DNA of 64,000 nucleotides from Niallia taxi. GTDB taxonomy: Bacteria; Bacillota; Bacilli; Bacillales; Cytobacillaceae. Positions 1 to 8,615 of this stretch are shown piece after piece (the stretch's first letter is position 1; every line of letters starts with the position of its first letter). A model generated the notes under the pieces. It saw only the letters and a program-made list of their open reading frames with translations. It did no database searches and had not been told where the DNA came from. The DNA lies in the NCBI RefSeq assembly GCF_004005475.1, contig NZ_RZTZ01000004.1, forward strand, positions 62,001 to 126,000, in the 5' to 3' direction. Position numbers and translations under genes: made by a program.

Positions 1-1
1 A

Positions 2-1084
2 AATACGGAGGATGCAGAGGAGGACACTGCTCTCGCATCTATTATCGATAAAAGCTATATTACTATAAAAGGTCTAATGTTTTCAGATTTATCTACGAGG
101 CTTGCAGATGAAACGGTCATGGGAATATACGTTGCAGGTAACAGTAATCATATAACAATTAAAGATAATACTGTCCGAAATATTAAAACACTTCATGATG
201 AGGGAAATGGTCATGGCATTGCCTTTTATGCAACAAAAGCTATGAAAGACATAAGGATAGAAAATAATCTTGTTGAAAACTTAAAGCTTGGTGCGAGTGA
301 AGCGCTTGTTTTAAATGGAAATATTGATGGATTTGTAATTTCGCATAATACTGTCCGCAATAATGACAATATTGGAATTGATATGATTGGCTATGAGGGC
401 ACAAGTAAAGAGAATGATTATGTTCGAAATGGAACGGTCGATCACAATATTGTGTACAACAATACATCATTTGGAAACCCTGCTTATGGAGAGGACTACA
501 GTGCTGGGGGGATTTATATTGATGGTGGCAGGGATATTACGATAGACCAAAATACTATCTACAATAATGACCTTGGGATTGAAGCAACGTCTGAACATCT
601 TAAGAAATATGCCATTAATATTGCTATTACCAATAATACTGTATATGAAAATAATTATACGGGGATTTCTATTGGTGGTTATGATACGGATCGAGGAGGC
701 ACAAAGGACTCAACTATTTCTAAAAATATATTGTACAAAAACGATATTAAAGGACTGGACGGCGGACAATTAATGCTGCAGCACGATACGAGCGGCAATA
801 AAATCGAAAAAAATATCCTTTCGTCAAGTGATAACGGAATATTCATTGTTAATTATTTCACTGCTAATACAAAAAATACTCTCTCAAGCAATATCTATGA
901 AAAGGAAGAGGAGAAGGAGCCCCTTTGGGTTTGGAAAAACGACGAATATACAAGCATTACTGCCTTCCAAGAAGCAACAGATAGTGACAGTAATTCCAAG
1001 TATACGGATCCAGATTTTGCAGATGCAGAAAGTGGTGATTTTACGCTTAATGCTGACTCTCCTGTGAAGAACATGATTGAATAA
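2..1084 (+). CDS. Right-handed parallel beta-helix repeat protein, 5' partial
   Basis: The reading frame is open from base 2, so the start lies outside the window; the ATG at 77 is internal. The visible 360 residues are successive short beta-helix coils rich in Asn, with repeated units such as ITIKDNTVRN, ISHNTVRNN and ITIDQNTIYNN, the pattern of PbH1/right-handed beta-helix proteins. Such proteins are usually secreted polysaccharide lyases or glycan-binding proteins. The catalytic part or signal peptide would be upstream and cannot be seen, so substrate is unknown. A perfect terminator follows at 1093. Confidence 0.75.
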   Translation, partial: NTEDAEEDTALASIIDKSYITIKGLMFSDLSTRLADETVMGIYVAGNSNHITIKDNTVRNIKTLHDEGNGHGIAFYATKAMKDIRIENNLVENLKLGASEALVLNGNIDGFVISHNTVRNNDNIGIDMIGYEGTSKENDYVRNGTVDHNIVYNNTSFGNPAYGEDYSAGGIYIDGGRDITIDQNTIYNNDLGIEATSEHLKKYAINIAITNNTVYENNYTGISIGGYDTDRGGTKDSTISKNILYKNDIKGLDGGQLMLQHDTSGNKIEKNILSSSDNGIFIVNYFTANTKNTLSSNIYEKEEEKEPLWVWKNDEYTSITAFQEATDSDSNSKYTDPDFADAESGDFTLNADSPVKNMIE

Positions 1085-1092
1085 ATCCTATT

Positions 1093-1131
1093 AAAGTTAA
1101 TGCATAGTACTGTTATGCATTAACTTTTTTT
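1093..1131 (+). terminator. Rho-independent terminator after beta-helix gene
   Basis: AAAGTTAATGCATA (1093-1106) pairs perfectly with TATGCATTAACTTT (1114-1127) over a 7-nt loop and is followed by a T run. Confidence 0.9.
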
Positions 1132-1242
1132 GTCAGTATATCAAGATGCAACCACAGGTTGCGCCTTGATGCGCATAGAACTATCTTTACTTTATTACTA
1201 ATTTTCATAATATAAAAAGTGTAAAGGCAGGCGAACAAGAAG

Positions 1243-1692
1243 ATGATTTTTGGTGAGCGTTTGAAACAAGAACGGGAAAAAAAGGGGTGGTCTCAGCTAG
1301 CTCTCTCAGAGAAGATTCATGTTAGCCGTCAGTCTGTTTCCAAATGGGAAACTGGCAAGAACTATCCCAGTATTGAAATAATCATTCATTTGAGTGATTT
1401 ATTTGGTGTTACAATCGATGAAATGCTAAGGAGCGATAAAGAATTGAAGGACAAAGTGATTAAAGATAGCAAGAAGCTCGCATATCCGAAATGGAAGGTG
1501 TTCTTTGAGAGCATATTTACAATTGGTGTTCTGATGATAGTAGGAAAAATAATAATCATGCTGTTAAATCATTTTGGTGTTACAGACATTAGCTTAGAAG
1601 GGCTGCCAAAGGGAACTTCTTTCCTGCCATTAATTTTAATGCTTGTTGGCGGAATTGGAGCAGATCAGCTGAAAAATAAATATATAGATTAA
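1243..1692 (+). CDS. XRE-family regulator with C-terminal membrane segments
   Basis: 149 residues. Residues about 5-60 form a Cro/CI helix-turn-helix (ERLKQEREKKGWSQLALSEKI, then VSRQSVSKWETGKNYPSIE). Two hydrophobic stretches follow at about 88-110 and 124-142, so the regulator is probably tethered to the membrane. This layout is common in Bacillota as small membrane-bound XRE proteins of unknown signal. The gene is monocistronic, with ordinary spacing and no adjacent target, so the regulon cannot be named. Confidence 0.75.
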   Translation: MIFGERLKQEREKKGWSQLALSEKIHVSRQSVSKWETGKNYPSIEIIIHLSDLFGVTIDEMLRSDKELKDKVIKDSKKLAYPKWKVFFESIFTIGVLMIVGKIIIMLLNHFGVTDISLEGLPKGTSFLPLILMLVGGIGADQLKNKYID

Positions 1693-1847
1693 CTGGTTAA
1701 TGGTTCACTTACAACATCATACTCAATCCTAAGCTCCATTGATTCTAATGCTGTTTTCTGCCAGCCTCTAAAAGTACATTATTACAGGGTATGTCGGTAA
1801 ATATAATAAAAGAAGTAAAAAACCAAAAATAAAAACCGTAACGTTAT

Positions 1848-1888
1848 ACTGTACAGTTTTTGTAAAGCATGTTATCATTATATATAAA
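1848..1888 (+). promoter_or_regulatory. Promoter with palindrome upstream of MerR gene
   Basis: ACTGTACAGT (1848-1857) is a perfect 10-bp palindrome directly before TTGTAA (1860-1865), 17 nt, TATAAA (1883-1888). The spacing is a normal sigma-A spacing rather than the 19-20 bp typical of MerR-activated promoters. Autoregulation is inference. Confidence 0.5.
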
Positions 1889-1929
1889 TAATAATGGATA
1901 GAAAGGGTGAGTAACTTGGGGAGGCGTTA

Positions 1930-2316
1930 TTGCGTATCGGAAAAGTGGCGGAATTAAGCGGTTTATCATCGAGGACAATTGATTACTATACTCAAATTGG
2001 GTTGCTGGAGGTACAGCGGTCTTCCTCTAATTACCGCCTATATCCAGAGGACGTTCTAGAAACACTGAAAAGAATTAAGATATTAAAACAGCAAAGGATG
2101 TCCATGGAGGAGATTAAGGAAGTGCTCCAATCAGACGTTTCAGTGGACATCGAACCGATTATTTGCGACGTACAGGATGAAATAAATTGCTTGCAAAAAA
2201 AGCTGTCTCTTCTTGAAGAAAAACTAAAAAATGTACCACCAGAAGAAAAACTGAAGGTATATAAACGAATTGAACCAAAAATGACAGCAATTATGACGCT
2301 GTTAGCATTGTTATAA
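1930..2316 (+). CDS. MerR-family transcriptional regulator
   Basis: 128 residues starting with TTG preceded by GGGGAGG. Residues 1-70 are a winged MerR DNA-binding domain (MRIGKVAELSGLSSRTIDYY, then NYRLYPEDVLETLKRIKILK). A coiled-coil dimerisation helix occupies about 80-112. There are two scattered Cys (ICDV, NCLQ) but no CueR-type metal loop. It is followed 43 bp later by a YhdP-like gene, the order seen in Bacillus subtilis yhdQ-yhdP, so control of the downstream transporter genes is likely (inference). The extreme C-terminus is hydrophobic. Confidence 0.8.
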   Translation: MRIGKVAELSGLSSRTIDYYTQIGLLEVQRSSSNYRLYPEDVLETLKRIKILKQQRMSMEEIKEVLQSDVSVDIEPIICDVQDEINCLQKKLSLLEEKLKNVPPEEKLKVYKRIEPKMTAIMTLLALL

Positions 2317-2359
2317 CTATTTATTTACGGAGGTGAATCCCTCAACTTGAGGGAACTGA

Positions 2360-3691
2360 TTGGACATAATTACTCTTACAAATCTGTTCATACTTGTAAT
2401 CTTGATCGTACTTACGGCATTTTTCGTCGGCTCTGAGTTTGCGGTCGTTAAAATTCGAATGTCGCGAATCGATCAGCTGATTGCAGAAGGGAACAAAAAA
2501 GCAGTAATGGCAAAAAAAGTGGCCGGTAATCTCGATTATTATCTCTCAGCCTGTCAGCTGGGTATTACCGTGACAGCATTAGGACTTGGAGCACTCGGAA
2601 AACCTGCAATAGAACGTATTCTTTACCCGGTGTTTGATTTGTTGAATGTGCCTGGGTCTGTATCTTCAATCGCTTCCTATGCGATTGCATTTATCCTAGT
2701 TACTTTCTTGCATGTTGTCGTCGGTGAAATGGCGCCTAAAACATTAGCAATTGAGTTTCCAGAGAAGCTGACATTGATGTTATCAGGACCGTTGTATTGG
2801 TTTGGTAAAATTATGTACCCATTCATTTGGGCATTAAACGGTGCGTCTGGGAGAATTCTGCGAATCTTTGGTGTAAAACCAGCAGGACATGAGCATGCCT
2901 ACTCTGAAGAAGAGTTGAAGATAGTCATGGCACAAAGCTATCAAGGCGGAGAATTAAACGAGACAGAGCTAGAATATATGGAAAATGTCTTCGCATTTGA
3001 TGAGCGTGTTGCAAAGGATATTATGGTCCCGAGGACATCTTTAATTACATTGGATCAAGATATGAATAGAGAAGATATCATTAAAGTATTGGATGAGTTT
3101 AATTATACACGTTATCCAGTAACAATAGATGGTGATAAAGACAATATCGTCGGAATGGTCAACATCAAAAAAATGTTATCCAATATGGCAACAGGTAGAA
3201 ACCGTCAGCTCAAGGAATTTATTCGTGACTTACCAATAGTATTAGAAGTTACTCGAATTCAGGATATTTTGTACAAAATGCAAAAAGAAAGAATTCATAT
3301 GGTATTGGTCATTGATGAGTACGGAGGTACATCTGGAATCTTGACAATGGAAGATATTCTGGAGGAACTCGTTGGTGAGATTAGAGACGAATTTGATGCA
3401 GATGAAGTGGAAGATATTCAAAGCATCGGAGAATATCGTTATTTAGTAAATGGCCGAGTATTACTGGAAGACTTGGAAGAGCAATTTGGCATCAGCTTTG
3501 ATGAAAAGGAAACGATTGATACAATCGGAGGATGGATGCAGTTTCAGTTAGTGGATAATGTTCAACTGGATGATCAAGTCGAATATGGAAAGTATGTATG
3601 GACAGTCACCGAAATGGATAATTATCAGATTAAACAAGTTGCATTGACACGTTTGGAATCAAGTGAGGATGCTATTGAGGTTCTTAACTAA
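2360..3691 (+). CDS. CNNM/CorC-type membrane transporter with CBS domains (YhdP/MpfA-like)
   Basis: 443 residues. The N-terminal DUF21/CNNM domain (about 1-200) has several membrane segments and the family signature AFFVGSEFAVVKIRMSRI. Two CBS domains (about 205-330) are followed by a CorC_HlyC C-terminal domain (about 345-430). The homologue in B. subtilis (YhdP, MpfA) protects against magnesium excess by efflux. Start is TTG at 2360 with GAGGGA at 2349-2354. That ribosome site lies in a small hairpin (CCCTC-aactt-GAGGG), and an upstream GGAGGTG could compete for the same CCCTC. It is followed by a paralogue after 44 bp. Confidence 0.85.
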   Translation: MDIITLTNLFILVILIVLTAFFVGSEFAVVKIRMSRIDQLIAEGNKKAVMAKKVAGNLDYYLSACQLGITVTALGLGALGKPAIERILYPVFDLLNVPGSVSSIASYAIAFILVTFLHVVVGEMAPKTLAIEFPEKLTLMLSGPLYWFGKIMYPFIWALNGASGRILRIFGVKPAGHEHAYSEEELKIVMAQSYQGGELNETELEYMENVFAFDERVAKDIMVPRTSLITLDQDMNREDIIKVLDEFNYTRYPVTIDGDKDNIVGMVNIKKMLSNMATGRNRQLKEFIRDLPIVLEVTRIQDILYKMQKERIHMVLVIDEYGGTSGILTMEDILEELVGEIRDEFDADEVEDIQSIGEYRYLVNGRVLLEDLEEQFGISFDEKETIDTIGGWMQFQLVDNVQLDDQVEYGKYVWTVTEMDNYQIKQVALTRLESSEDAIEVLN

Positions 3692-3735
3692 TCAGTTAAT
3701 TAGCAAGACAAACTTTATTAATAGGAGCGCATGAA

Positions 3736-4785
3736 TTGGACGGATTTATAGTGTTAAATTTGTTTTTAGTAGCCGTATTTATCGGGTTGACTGCATTTTT
3801 TGTAGGTGCTGAGTTTGCGATATTGAAGGTAAGGATGTCACGGATCGATCAATTAATAGCAGAAGGTAATAAAAAGGCTTTGATAGCAAAAAAGGTTGCG
3901 CAAAATCTCGACTTTTACCTGTCTGCCTGTCAGCTGGGAATCACAATAACTGCACTAGTACTTGGTGCATTAGGCGAACCTACAGTAGAGAAAATGCTTC
4001 ATCCTTTATTCGAAAGGTTTAATGTTCCAGAAGCTTTAGCAACAGTGCTGTCTTATGCGATTGCCTTATCAGTCGTTACATTTCTCCATGTGGTTCTTGG
4101 AGAGCTAGCACCTAAAACATTGGCAATTCAATATGCTGAAAGAATGACGCTTATGCTTGCGCCGCCATTATACTGGTTCGGTAAAATAACAAAGCCCTTC
4201 ATAACTGCTTTAAACGGCTCTTCCCGTGCTCTTCTTCGAATGTTCGGGGTAAAACCAGCTGGTCATGAATCAGTCCATTCTGAGGAAGAATTAAAGCTGA
4301 TTGTCACACAAAGTTATGAAAGTGGTGAAATCAACAGAACAGAGCTGGAATATTTAGAAAATATCTTTGCTTTCGATGAGCGAATTTTGAAGGATATTAT
4401 GATACCGAAGGAGCTCATTGTTTCTGTAGAAAAAGGCATGTCATTTACGGAATTAATTACGATTTTAGATGAGCATGAATACACAAGATATCCTGTTACC
4501 GAAAACGGAGTATTTATCGGGTTTATTAACACAAAAGAAATGCTGACAAATATTGTTGCAGGAAGAGAAATTAAGTTGGGGAAATTTATCCATAAACTCC
4601 CAAGCTTTATGGAGACAGCTCCTATTAAGGATGCTCTTTTGAAAATGCAGCAAAGCAGCACACATTTAGCAATTGTGAAAAATAACAACGGGCAAACAGT
4701 TGGTATTGTTTCGATGGAAGATATTTTGGAAGAAATCGTCGGTGAAATCGGGGATGACCTGATGGATGCTGTACCGGCTAAATAA
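3736..4785 (+). CDS. CNNM/CorC-type membrane transporter, shorter paralogue (YhdT-like)
   Basis: 349 residues, TTG start after AGGAGCG. It closely resembles the preceding gene over the DUF21 membrane part (AFFVGAEFAILKVRMSRIDQ) and both CBS repeats (ending GIVSMEDILEEIVGEIGDDL). It lacks the C-terminal CorC_HlyC domain, ending right after the CBS pair. Loss of that domain separates it from MpfA-type proteins; it may be a heteromeric partner or have different control. Transcribed with its neighbours, 20 bp before the YugP-like gene. Confidence 0.8.
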   Translation: MDGFIVLNLFLVAVFIGLTAFFVGAEFAILKVRMSRIDQLIAEGNKKALIAKKVAQNLDFYLSACQLGITITALVLGALGEPTVEKMLHPLFERFNVPEALATVLSYAIALSVVTFLHVVLGELAPKTLAIQYAERMTLMLAPPLYWFGKITKPFITALNGSSRALLRMFGVKPAGHESVHSEEELKLIVTQSYESGEINRTELEYLENIFAFDERILKDIMIPKELIVSVEKGMSFTELITILDEHEYTRYPVTENGVFIGFINTKEMLTNIVAGREIKLGKFIHKLPSFMETAPIKDALLKMQQSSTHLAIVKNNNGQTVGIVSMEDILEEIVGEIGDDLMDAVPAK

Positions 4786-4805
4786 AAGGAAAGGGAGAGG
4801 GAAAT

Positions 4806-5483
4806 ATGTTTCTAATCTATTTTTTGATAATCTTGATTGTTCCTATATTTGCACAGCTTCGAGTGAGAAGTGCATATAAGAAATACTCAAAAGTTAACAC
4901 GTCTTCACATATGTCTGGCAGAGAGGTTGCCAGAAGAATACTAGATTCAAATGGTTTATATGATGTTTCTATAGAAGAAACAAGAGGAGTTTTATCTGAC
5001 CACTATGATCCACGCTCAAAGGTAGTTCGTCTCTCTTCTGACAACTATCATGGTCATTCTGTGGCAGCAGCAGCCATTGCTGCCCATGAGGTAGGCCACG
5101 CAATTCAGGATCAGCAAGAATATGCGTTCCTGCGTTTCCGACATGCACTTGTTCCAGTTGCAAACATCGGTAGCAACTTCTCTTGGATTTTGATTTTGAT
5201 CGGGATGATTGCTGGCTTAAGCAACTTCGTATTGCTGGGAATCGTGTTTATGGCAGCAGCCGTACTATTTCAGTTTGTGACATTGCCAGTCGAGTTTAAT
5301 GCCTCAAGCAGAGCCATGGACGAAGTAGTCGGCCTCGGAATTATTCGCAATGACGAAGAAAGAGAAACAAAAAAAGTTCTAAACGCAGCAGCGTTGACAT
5401 ATGTAGCAGCAGCTGCTGTTGCAGTCCTTGAATTACTTCGTTTAATCCTTATATATACAGGAATGCAACGAAGCGAAGATTAA
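4806..5483 (+). CDS. YugP-family membrane zinc metallopeptidase, copy 1
   Basis: 225 residues. An N-terminal membrane helix (4-17) is followed by a zincin motif HEVGH at 94-98, then two or three more membrane helices (about 122-160 and 195-215). This matches the neutral zinc metallopeptidase YugP family (Zn_peptidase_2). Substrate is unknown; an integral-membrane quality-control protease is a family-level guess. A close paralogue lies at 42667-43344. It is the last gene of the MerR-YhdP-YhdT group and is closed by the terminator at 5490. Confidence 0.85.
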   Translation: MFLIYFLIILIVPIFAQLRVRSAYKKYSKVNTSSHMSGREVARRILDSNGLYDVSIEETRGVLSDHYDPRSKVVRLSSDNYHGHSVAAAAIAAHEVGHAIQDQQEYAFLRFRHALVPVANIGSNFSWILILIGMIAGLSNFVLLGIVFMAAAVLFQFVTLPVEFNASSRAMDEVVGLGIIRNDEERETKKVLNAAALTYVAAAAVAVLELLRLILIYTGMQRSED

Positions 5484-5489
5484 TAAGCA

Positions 5490-5526
5490 AAGCACCTTTC
5501 CTTAACCTGGATAGGTGCTTTTTTTT
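5490..5526 (+). terminator. Rho-independent terminator
   Basis: AAGCACCT (5490-5497) pairs with AGGTGCTT (5513-5520), followed by T8. Confidence 0.9.
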
Positions 5527-5687
5527 GTTATGTAATAAGAGTTAGCCGCAATATAAGGGGACATAAATTTTGACTATAAAAATAATTATTAATTAATAAC
5601 AGTGAATATGGTAGAATCTAATGAATATAAGATTGAATATTGAAAAAATTAAACAAGCAGAATGATTCCATTCGGAAAGGAATAGCA

Positions 5688-6857
5688 ATGAAGGATTTAT
5701 CAAGGAAGATACAAGGAATTAAAGCTGCTAAAGTTAGACAGATGTATGAGTTATCACAGGGGTTGGATGATGTAGTCAGCTTTGTAATAGGGGAACCTGA
5801 GTTTGACACGCCGAAAAACATTATCGATGCAGCAAAGAAGGCAATGGACAATGGAGAAACTCACTATACGCCAAATGCAGGTATACTTCCTTTGCGCGTT
5901 GCAGTTAGCAAACATTTTCTAGAATTCGATAAGGTCAGCTACAATCCAGAGGATGAAATTTTTATCACAGTTGGAGGAATGCAGGGGTTATCTTTATCAT
6001 TGTTAATCCTCACAAATCCAGGTGATGAAGTGATTGTAAGTGATCCTTGTTATACAAATTACTTTGGCATGATTGAAATGAATAATGCTGTGCCTGTAAC
6101 GGTTCCTGTATTTGAGGAGGAAGGCTTCAATTTCACAGAGGAGCGCCTGAGGAAGGCAATAACGCCTAAAACAAAGGCGATAATATTAAACTCACCCTCG
6201 AATCCGACAGGTGCAGTCGCTAGCAGGGACACAATGGAAATGATCGCTCGGCTTGCAATTGAATATGATATATATGTCATTTTTGATGAGGTATATAAAT
6301 ATTTGACTTATGATGAGCCTTTCTTTAATATTGCAAGGATTTCAGGTATGAAAGATAGGACGATTATTATTGATTCCGTATCTAAGTCCTTTGCAATGAC
6401 AGGGTGGCGGGTTGGCTATTGTCTGGCTCCTAAACCAATCGTTGCACAAATGCAAAAAATCCAAGAATTCATGCTATCCTGTGTGAACACACCAGCACAA
6501 TATGCCGCGATAGAGGCATTAACAGGCCCAACAGATGCCTATACCAGCATGAATGAGCAATATAAAGAGCGCAGAAGCATCATGGTGGAACGGATCAATC
6601 AGATTGATAAGATTTCTTGTCTGATGCCAAAGGGAGCGTTTTACGTATTCATGAATATAAAGGAAACTGGTTTAACCTCTGATGAATTTGCACTTAAGCT
6701 TTTGCACGAACAGCATGTAGTCGTTTCACCTGGTGACTGCTTTGGAACGATGGGAGAAGGATACGTGAGGCTCTCATATGCTTCTTCTGTTGATAATATC
6801 CATAAAGGCTTTGATAGGATTGCGAGATTTATTCAAAATTTAACTGCCAAAGTCTAA
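5688..6857 (+). CDS. Class I/II PLP-dependent aminotransferase (AlaT/PatA-like)
   Basis: 389 residues from ATG 5688, chosen because GGAAAGG precedes it by 8 nt; the longer TTG-initiated frame from 5640 has no ribosome site. Fold type I aminotransferase signatures are visible: GEPEFDTP near the start, NSPSNPTGAV in the middle, and the PLP-lysine motif SVSKSFAMTGWRVGY near residue 235. Family members include alanine and aromatic/N-acetyl-diaminopimelate aminotransferases of Bacillus; the sequence alone does not settle the substrate. Monocistronic with a terminator at 6864. Confidence 0.85.
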   Translation: MKDLSRKIQGIKAAKVRQMYELSQGLDDVVSFVIGEPEFDTPKNIIDAAKKAMDNGETHYTPNAGILPLRVAVSKHFLEFDKVSYNPEDEIFITVGGMQGLSLSLLILTNPGDEVIVSDPCYTNYFGMIEMNNAVPVTVPVFEEEGFNFTEERLRKAITPKTKAIILNSPSNPTGAVASRDTMEMIARLAIEYDIYVIFDEVYKYLTYDEPFFNIARISGMKDRTIIIDSVSKSFAMTGWRVGYCLAPKPIVAQMQKIQEFMLSCVNTPAQYAAIEALTGPTDAYTSMNEQYKERRSIMVERINQIDKISCLMPKGAFYVFMNIKETGLTSDEFALKLLHEQHVVVSPGDCFGTMGEGYVRLSYASSVDNIHKGFDRIARFIQNLTAKV

Positions 6858-6863
6858 AGCACT

Positions 6864-6898
6864 AAGCTAGGAACAATCTGCATTTGCACCTAGCTTTT
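6864..6898 (+). terminator. Rho-independent terminator
   Basis: AAGCTAGG (6864-6871) pairs with CCTAGCTT (6889-6896), followed by a T-rich tail. Confidence 0.8.
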
Positions 6899-6967
6899 AT
6901 TTATTTTTTGCTTGTTTATAGTTAAATTCGGCGAAACTATTAAAAAAGATAAAAAGGAGGAGTGAAA

Positions 6968-7643
6968 ATGTGCGGCAGATATTCCTTAATAAGTGAGCTA
7001 GCCTTTCTACAAGCTGAAATCGATTTCGAATTTTACGAGGAAATTTCGCCAAGATACAATATATCACCGGGACAGGATATTCTTGCAGTAGGTTATAACA
7101 ATGGACGCAGGGTTGGGAGTTATCTGCGATGGGGACTAGTCCCATTTTGGGCAAAGGATGAAAAAGTAGGATTCAAGCTAATTAATGCTCGAATGGAGAG
7201 TATTGATGAAAAGCCATCCTTCAGGCAAGCCTTTCAAAGTAGAAGATGTTTAATTGTTTCTGATGGATATTACGAATGGAAAAAGACAGAGGGCGGAAAG
7301 AGGCCTTTTCGGTTTGTTATGAAAGACAGAAAGCCATTTGCCTTTGCAGGATTATATGAGGTGTGGAAAAAAGAAGACGGTACACAGCCGCTTGGCAACA
7401 TGCACCATTATTACCACGAACGCTAACGACATAACAAAGGATATTCATGACAGAATGCCAGTAATTTTAAAGAAGGAGGACTACAATCAGTGGCTTAATC
7501 CGAAGATTGACGATTATAAACAACTAAAACAGCTTCTCGTCCCATATGAAACAGAAGCAATGATAAAATATGAAGTTTCAACACTTGTTAACTCTTCCAA
7601 AAATGATGGTGAGATATTGACGGCTCCACTTAATAGTAAGTAA
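6968..7643 (+). pseudogene. SRAP/YedK-HMCES family gene with a frameshift
   Basis: The first frame starts at ATG 6968 so that the catalytic Cys is residue 2 (MCGRYSL), as the family requires; an upstream GTG at 6962 would bury it. It reads through ARMESIDEKPSFRQAF, RRCLIVSDGYYEWKK and FAGLYEVWKKEDG, then shifts into a stop at 7426. The continuation lies in another frame: ATCTIITTNAND, then IHDRMPVIL with the active-site His, to 7643. Removing one G near 7391-7393 (in cttggcaac) restores one ~225-residue protein. SRAP proteins crosslink to abasic sites in single-stranded DNA. It is either a recent pseudogene or a sequence error. Confidence 0.8.
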
Positions 7644-7898
7644 ACACAAAAAAAATTACTTTTAAGTAAAAAATACTAGGAGCATTTAAAGTAAAAGTCC
7701 TAAAAAGATTGACAATAATCGCAACAAACCGCTAAAGGTATAGGAATTTTTGAAATGAATTGATAAGGTAAGTTTGTAAGGGGAAGTATGAGATAAGCAT
7801 TTGTAATAGAGAGTGATAAAGTGGCTAGTAATCACTAATCCTCAGAAAGTCTGTTAAAGATTTGATTCCTGTTTTTAGATTTGGAAATGGGATGTATT
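7644..7898. other. Gene-free stretch before the structured RNA
   Basis: No ORF with a ribosome site on either strand. AT-rich, with a TTGACA at about 7709 that has no well-spaced -10 box. Nothing else recognised. Confidence 0.5.
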
Positions 7899-7910
7899 TA
7901 TAATGAAACA

Positions 7911-8275
7911 GTACTAATTGCCAAAGGGTTTCTAGGAAATAAAAGCATTGAGTATTGTCACCCTTTTGGGCGCTTTGCTGCGTTAAACAGACCGAGTAAA
8001 ATCACATAACTCCTAGCATACCCCTAAGTGCCTGGGAAAGGACGTTGTAAGTGTTTTGTGACAACGGCTGTAAGAACGGTAGGCATAAAATTCTGTCTAT
8101 AATAATGAACTGTTTTGCGAACGTTAAGTAAAAGGCCTTCTAGATTGGCAATTCCCAATAAGCAAAGCTTATAAATGCTTATCTCTCCATCCCCTTACAC
8201 CCTTAATGATGTTTAGGAATTAGATCATGTCTTCCTCCTTTTAACAGTTTCCCCTTTTGGAAGCTGTTTTTTTTT
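7911..8275 (+). ncRNA. Candidate structured non-coding RNA of unknown class
   Basis: A perfect TATAAT (7899-7904) predicts a start near 7911; the -35 is weak. The RNA begins with AATTGCCAA (7916-7924), which pairs perfectly with TTGGCAATT (8145-8153). TCTAG (7931-7935) with CTAGA (8140-8144) continues that stem after a bulge. Inside are TGCGTTAAACAG (7979-7990) with CTGTTTTGCGAA (8110-8121), CCTAG (8012-8016) with CTGGG (8032-8036), and CGTTGT (8043-8048) with ACAACG (8061-8066). A terminator ends it: AACAGTTTCC (8243-8252) with GGAAGCTGTT (8259-8268) and nine Ts. Closed ends and G+C richer than the flanks suggest a stand-alone RNA of about 365 nt, or about 240 nt if processed. I could not match it to 6S, tmRNA, RNase P or SRP RNA. 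Confidence 0.6.
8243..8275 (+). terminator. Strong terminator of the candidate RNA
   Basis: Ten-base-pair stem AACAGTTTCC/GGAAGCTGTT (one G-T pair), six-base loop, T9. No protein gene upstream for 600 bp, so it should end the RNA at 7911. Confidence 0.9.
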
Positions 8276-8408
8276 ATTAGCTTCTAGAACCTCTTAGCTG
8301 AGATATTTTTTATAAGGATAGTGAATTTTCTGATTAGGTATATATAGTAAAAAATAGGGTAAAATTTCCTATCGCAATCTATGTAGAAAGAAGTTAAAAT
8401 AGCAATAA

Positions 8409-8555
8409 GTTCTTTATAAAGAACGGATGATTCAGAGTTTAATAAATAGTTTAAAAAGATTAATTCCTAATAATAGTTTAGGTAAGCGTATTCAAGTTAA
8501 ATGCAAAAAAATTTAAATATTCATTAAAAGTAAAGTTTTGTTCTTATAAAAGAAT
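8409..8555 (+). promoter_or_regulatory. First pair of 16-bp palindromes upstream of the lasso cluster
   Basis: GTTCTTTATAAAGAAC at 8409-8424 is a perfect 16-bp palindrome; GTTCTTATAAAAGAAT at 8540-8555 is a near copy. Both precede the B2 gene, and each contains a TATAAA that could be a -10 box. The same element recurs at 11007, 11058, 14899 and 14930 and nowhere else that I noticed in the window. Probably the operator of a dedicated regulator not encoded in the cluster. Confidence 0.65.
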
Positions 8556-8615
8556 CACTGTAGTTTTTCTGGAACAGCATTATTATTTCCAGATGAATAA
8601 GAAAGGATGTTAGAA

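Noticed and set aside
7709-7740. TTGACA as -35 for the structured RNA
   Set aside because: The nearest -10-like TATAGG is 24 bp away, and the RNA's paired 5' end lies 200 bp further downstream beside its own TATAAT.
8607-8615. ATG 8607 as start of the lasso B2 protein
   Set aside because: The GAAAGG ribosome site directly abuts it; GTG 8616 has proper spacing.
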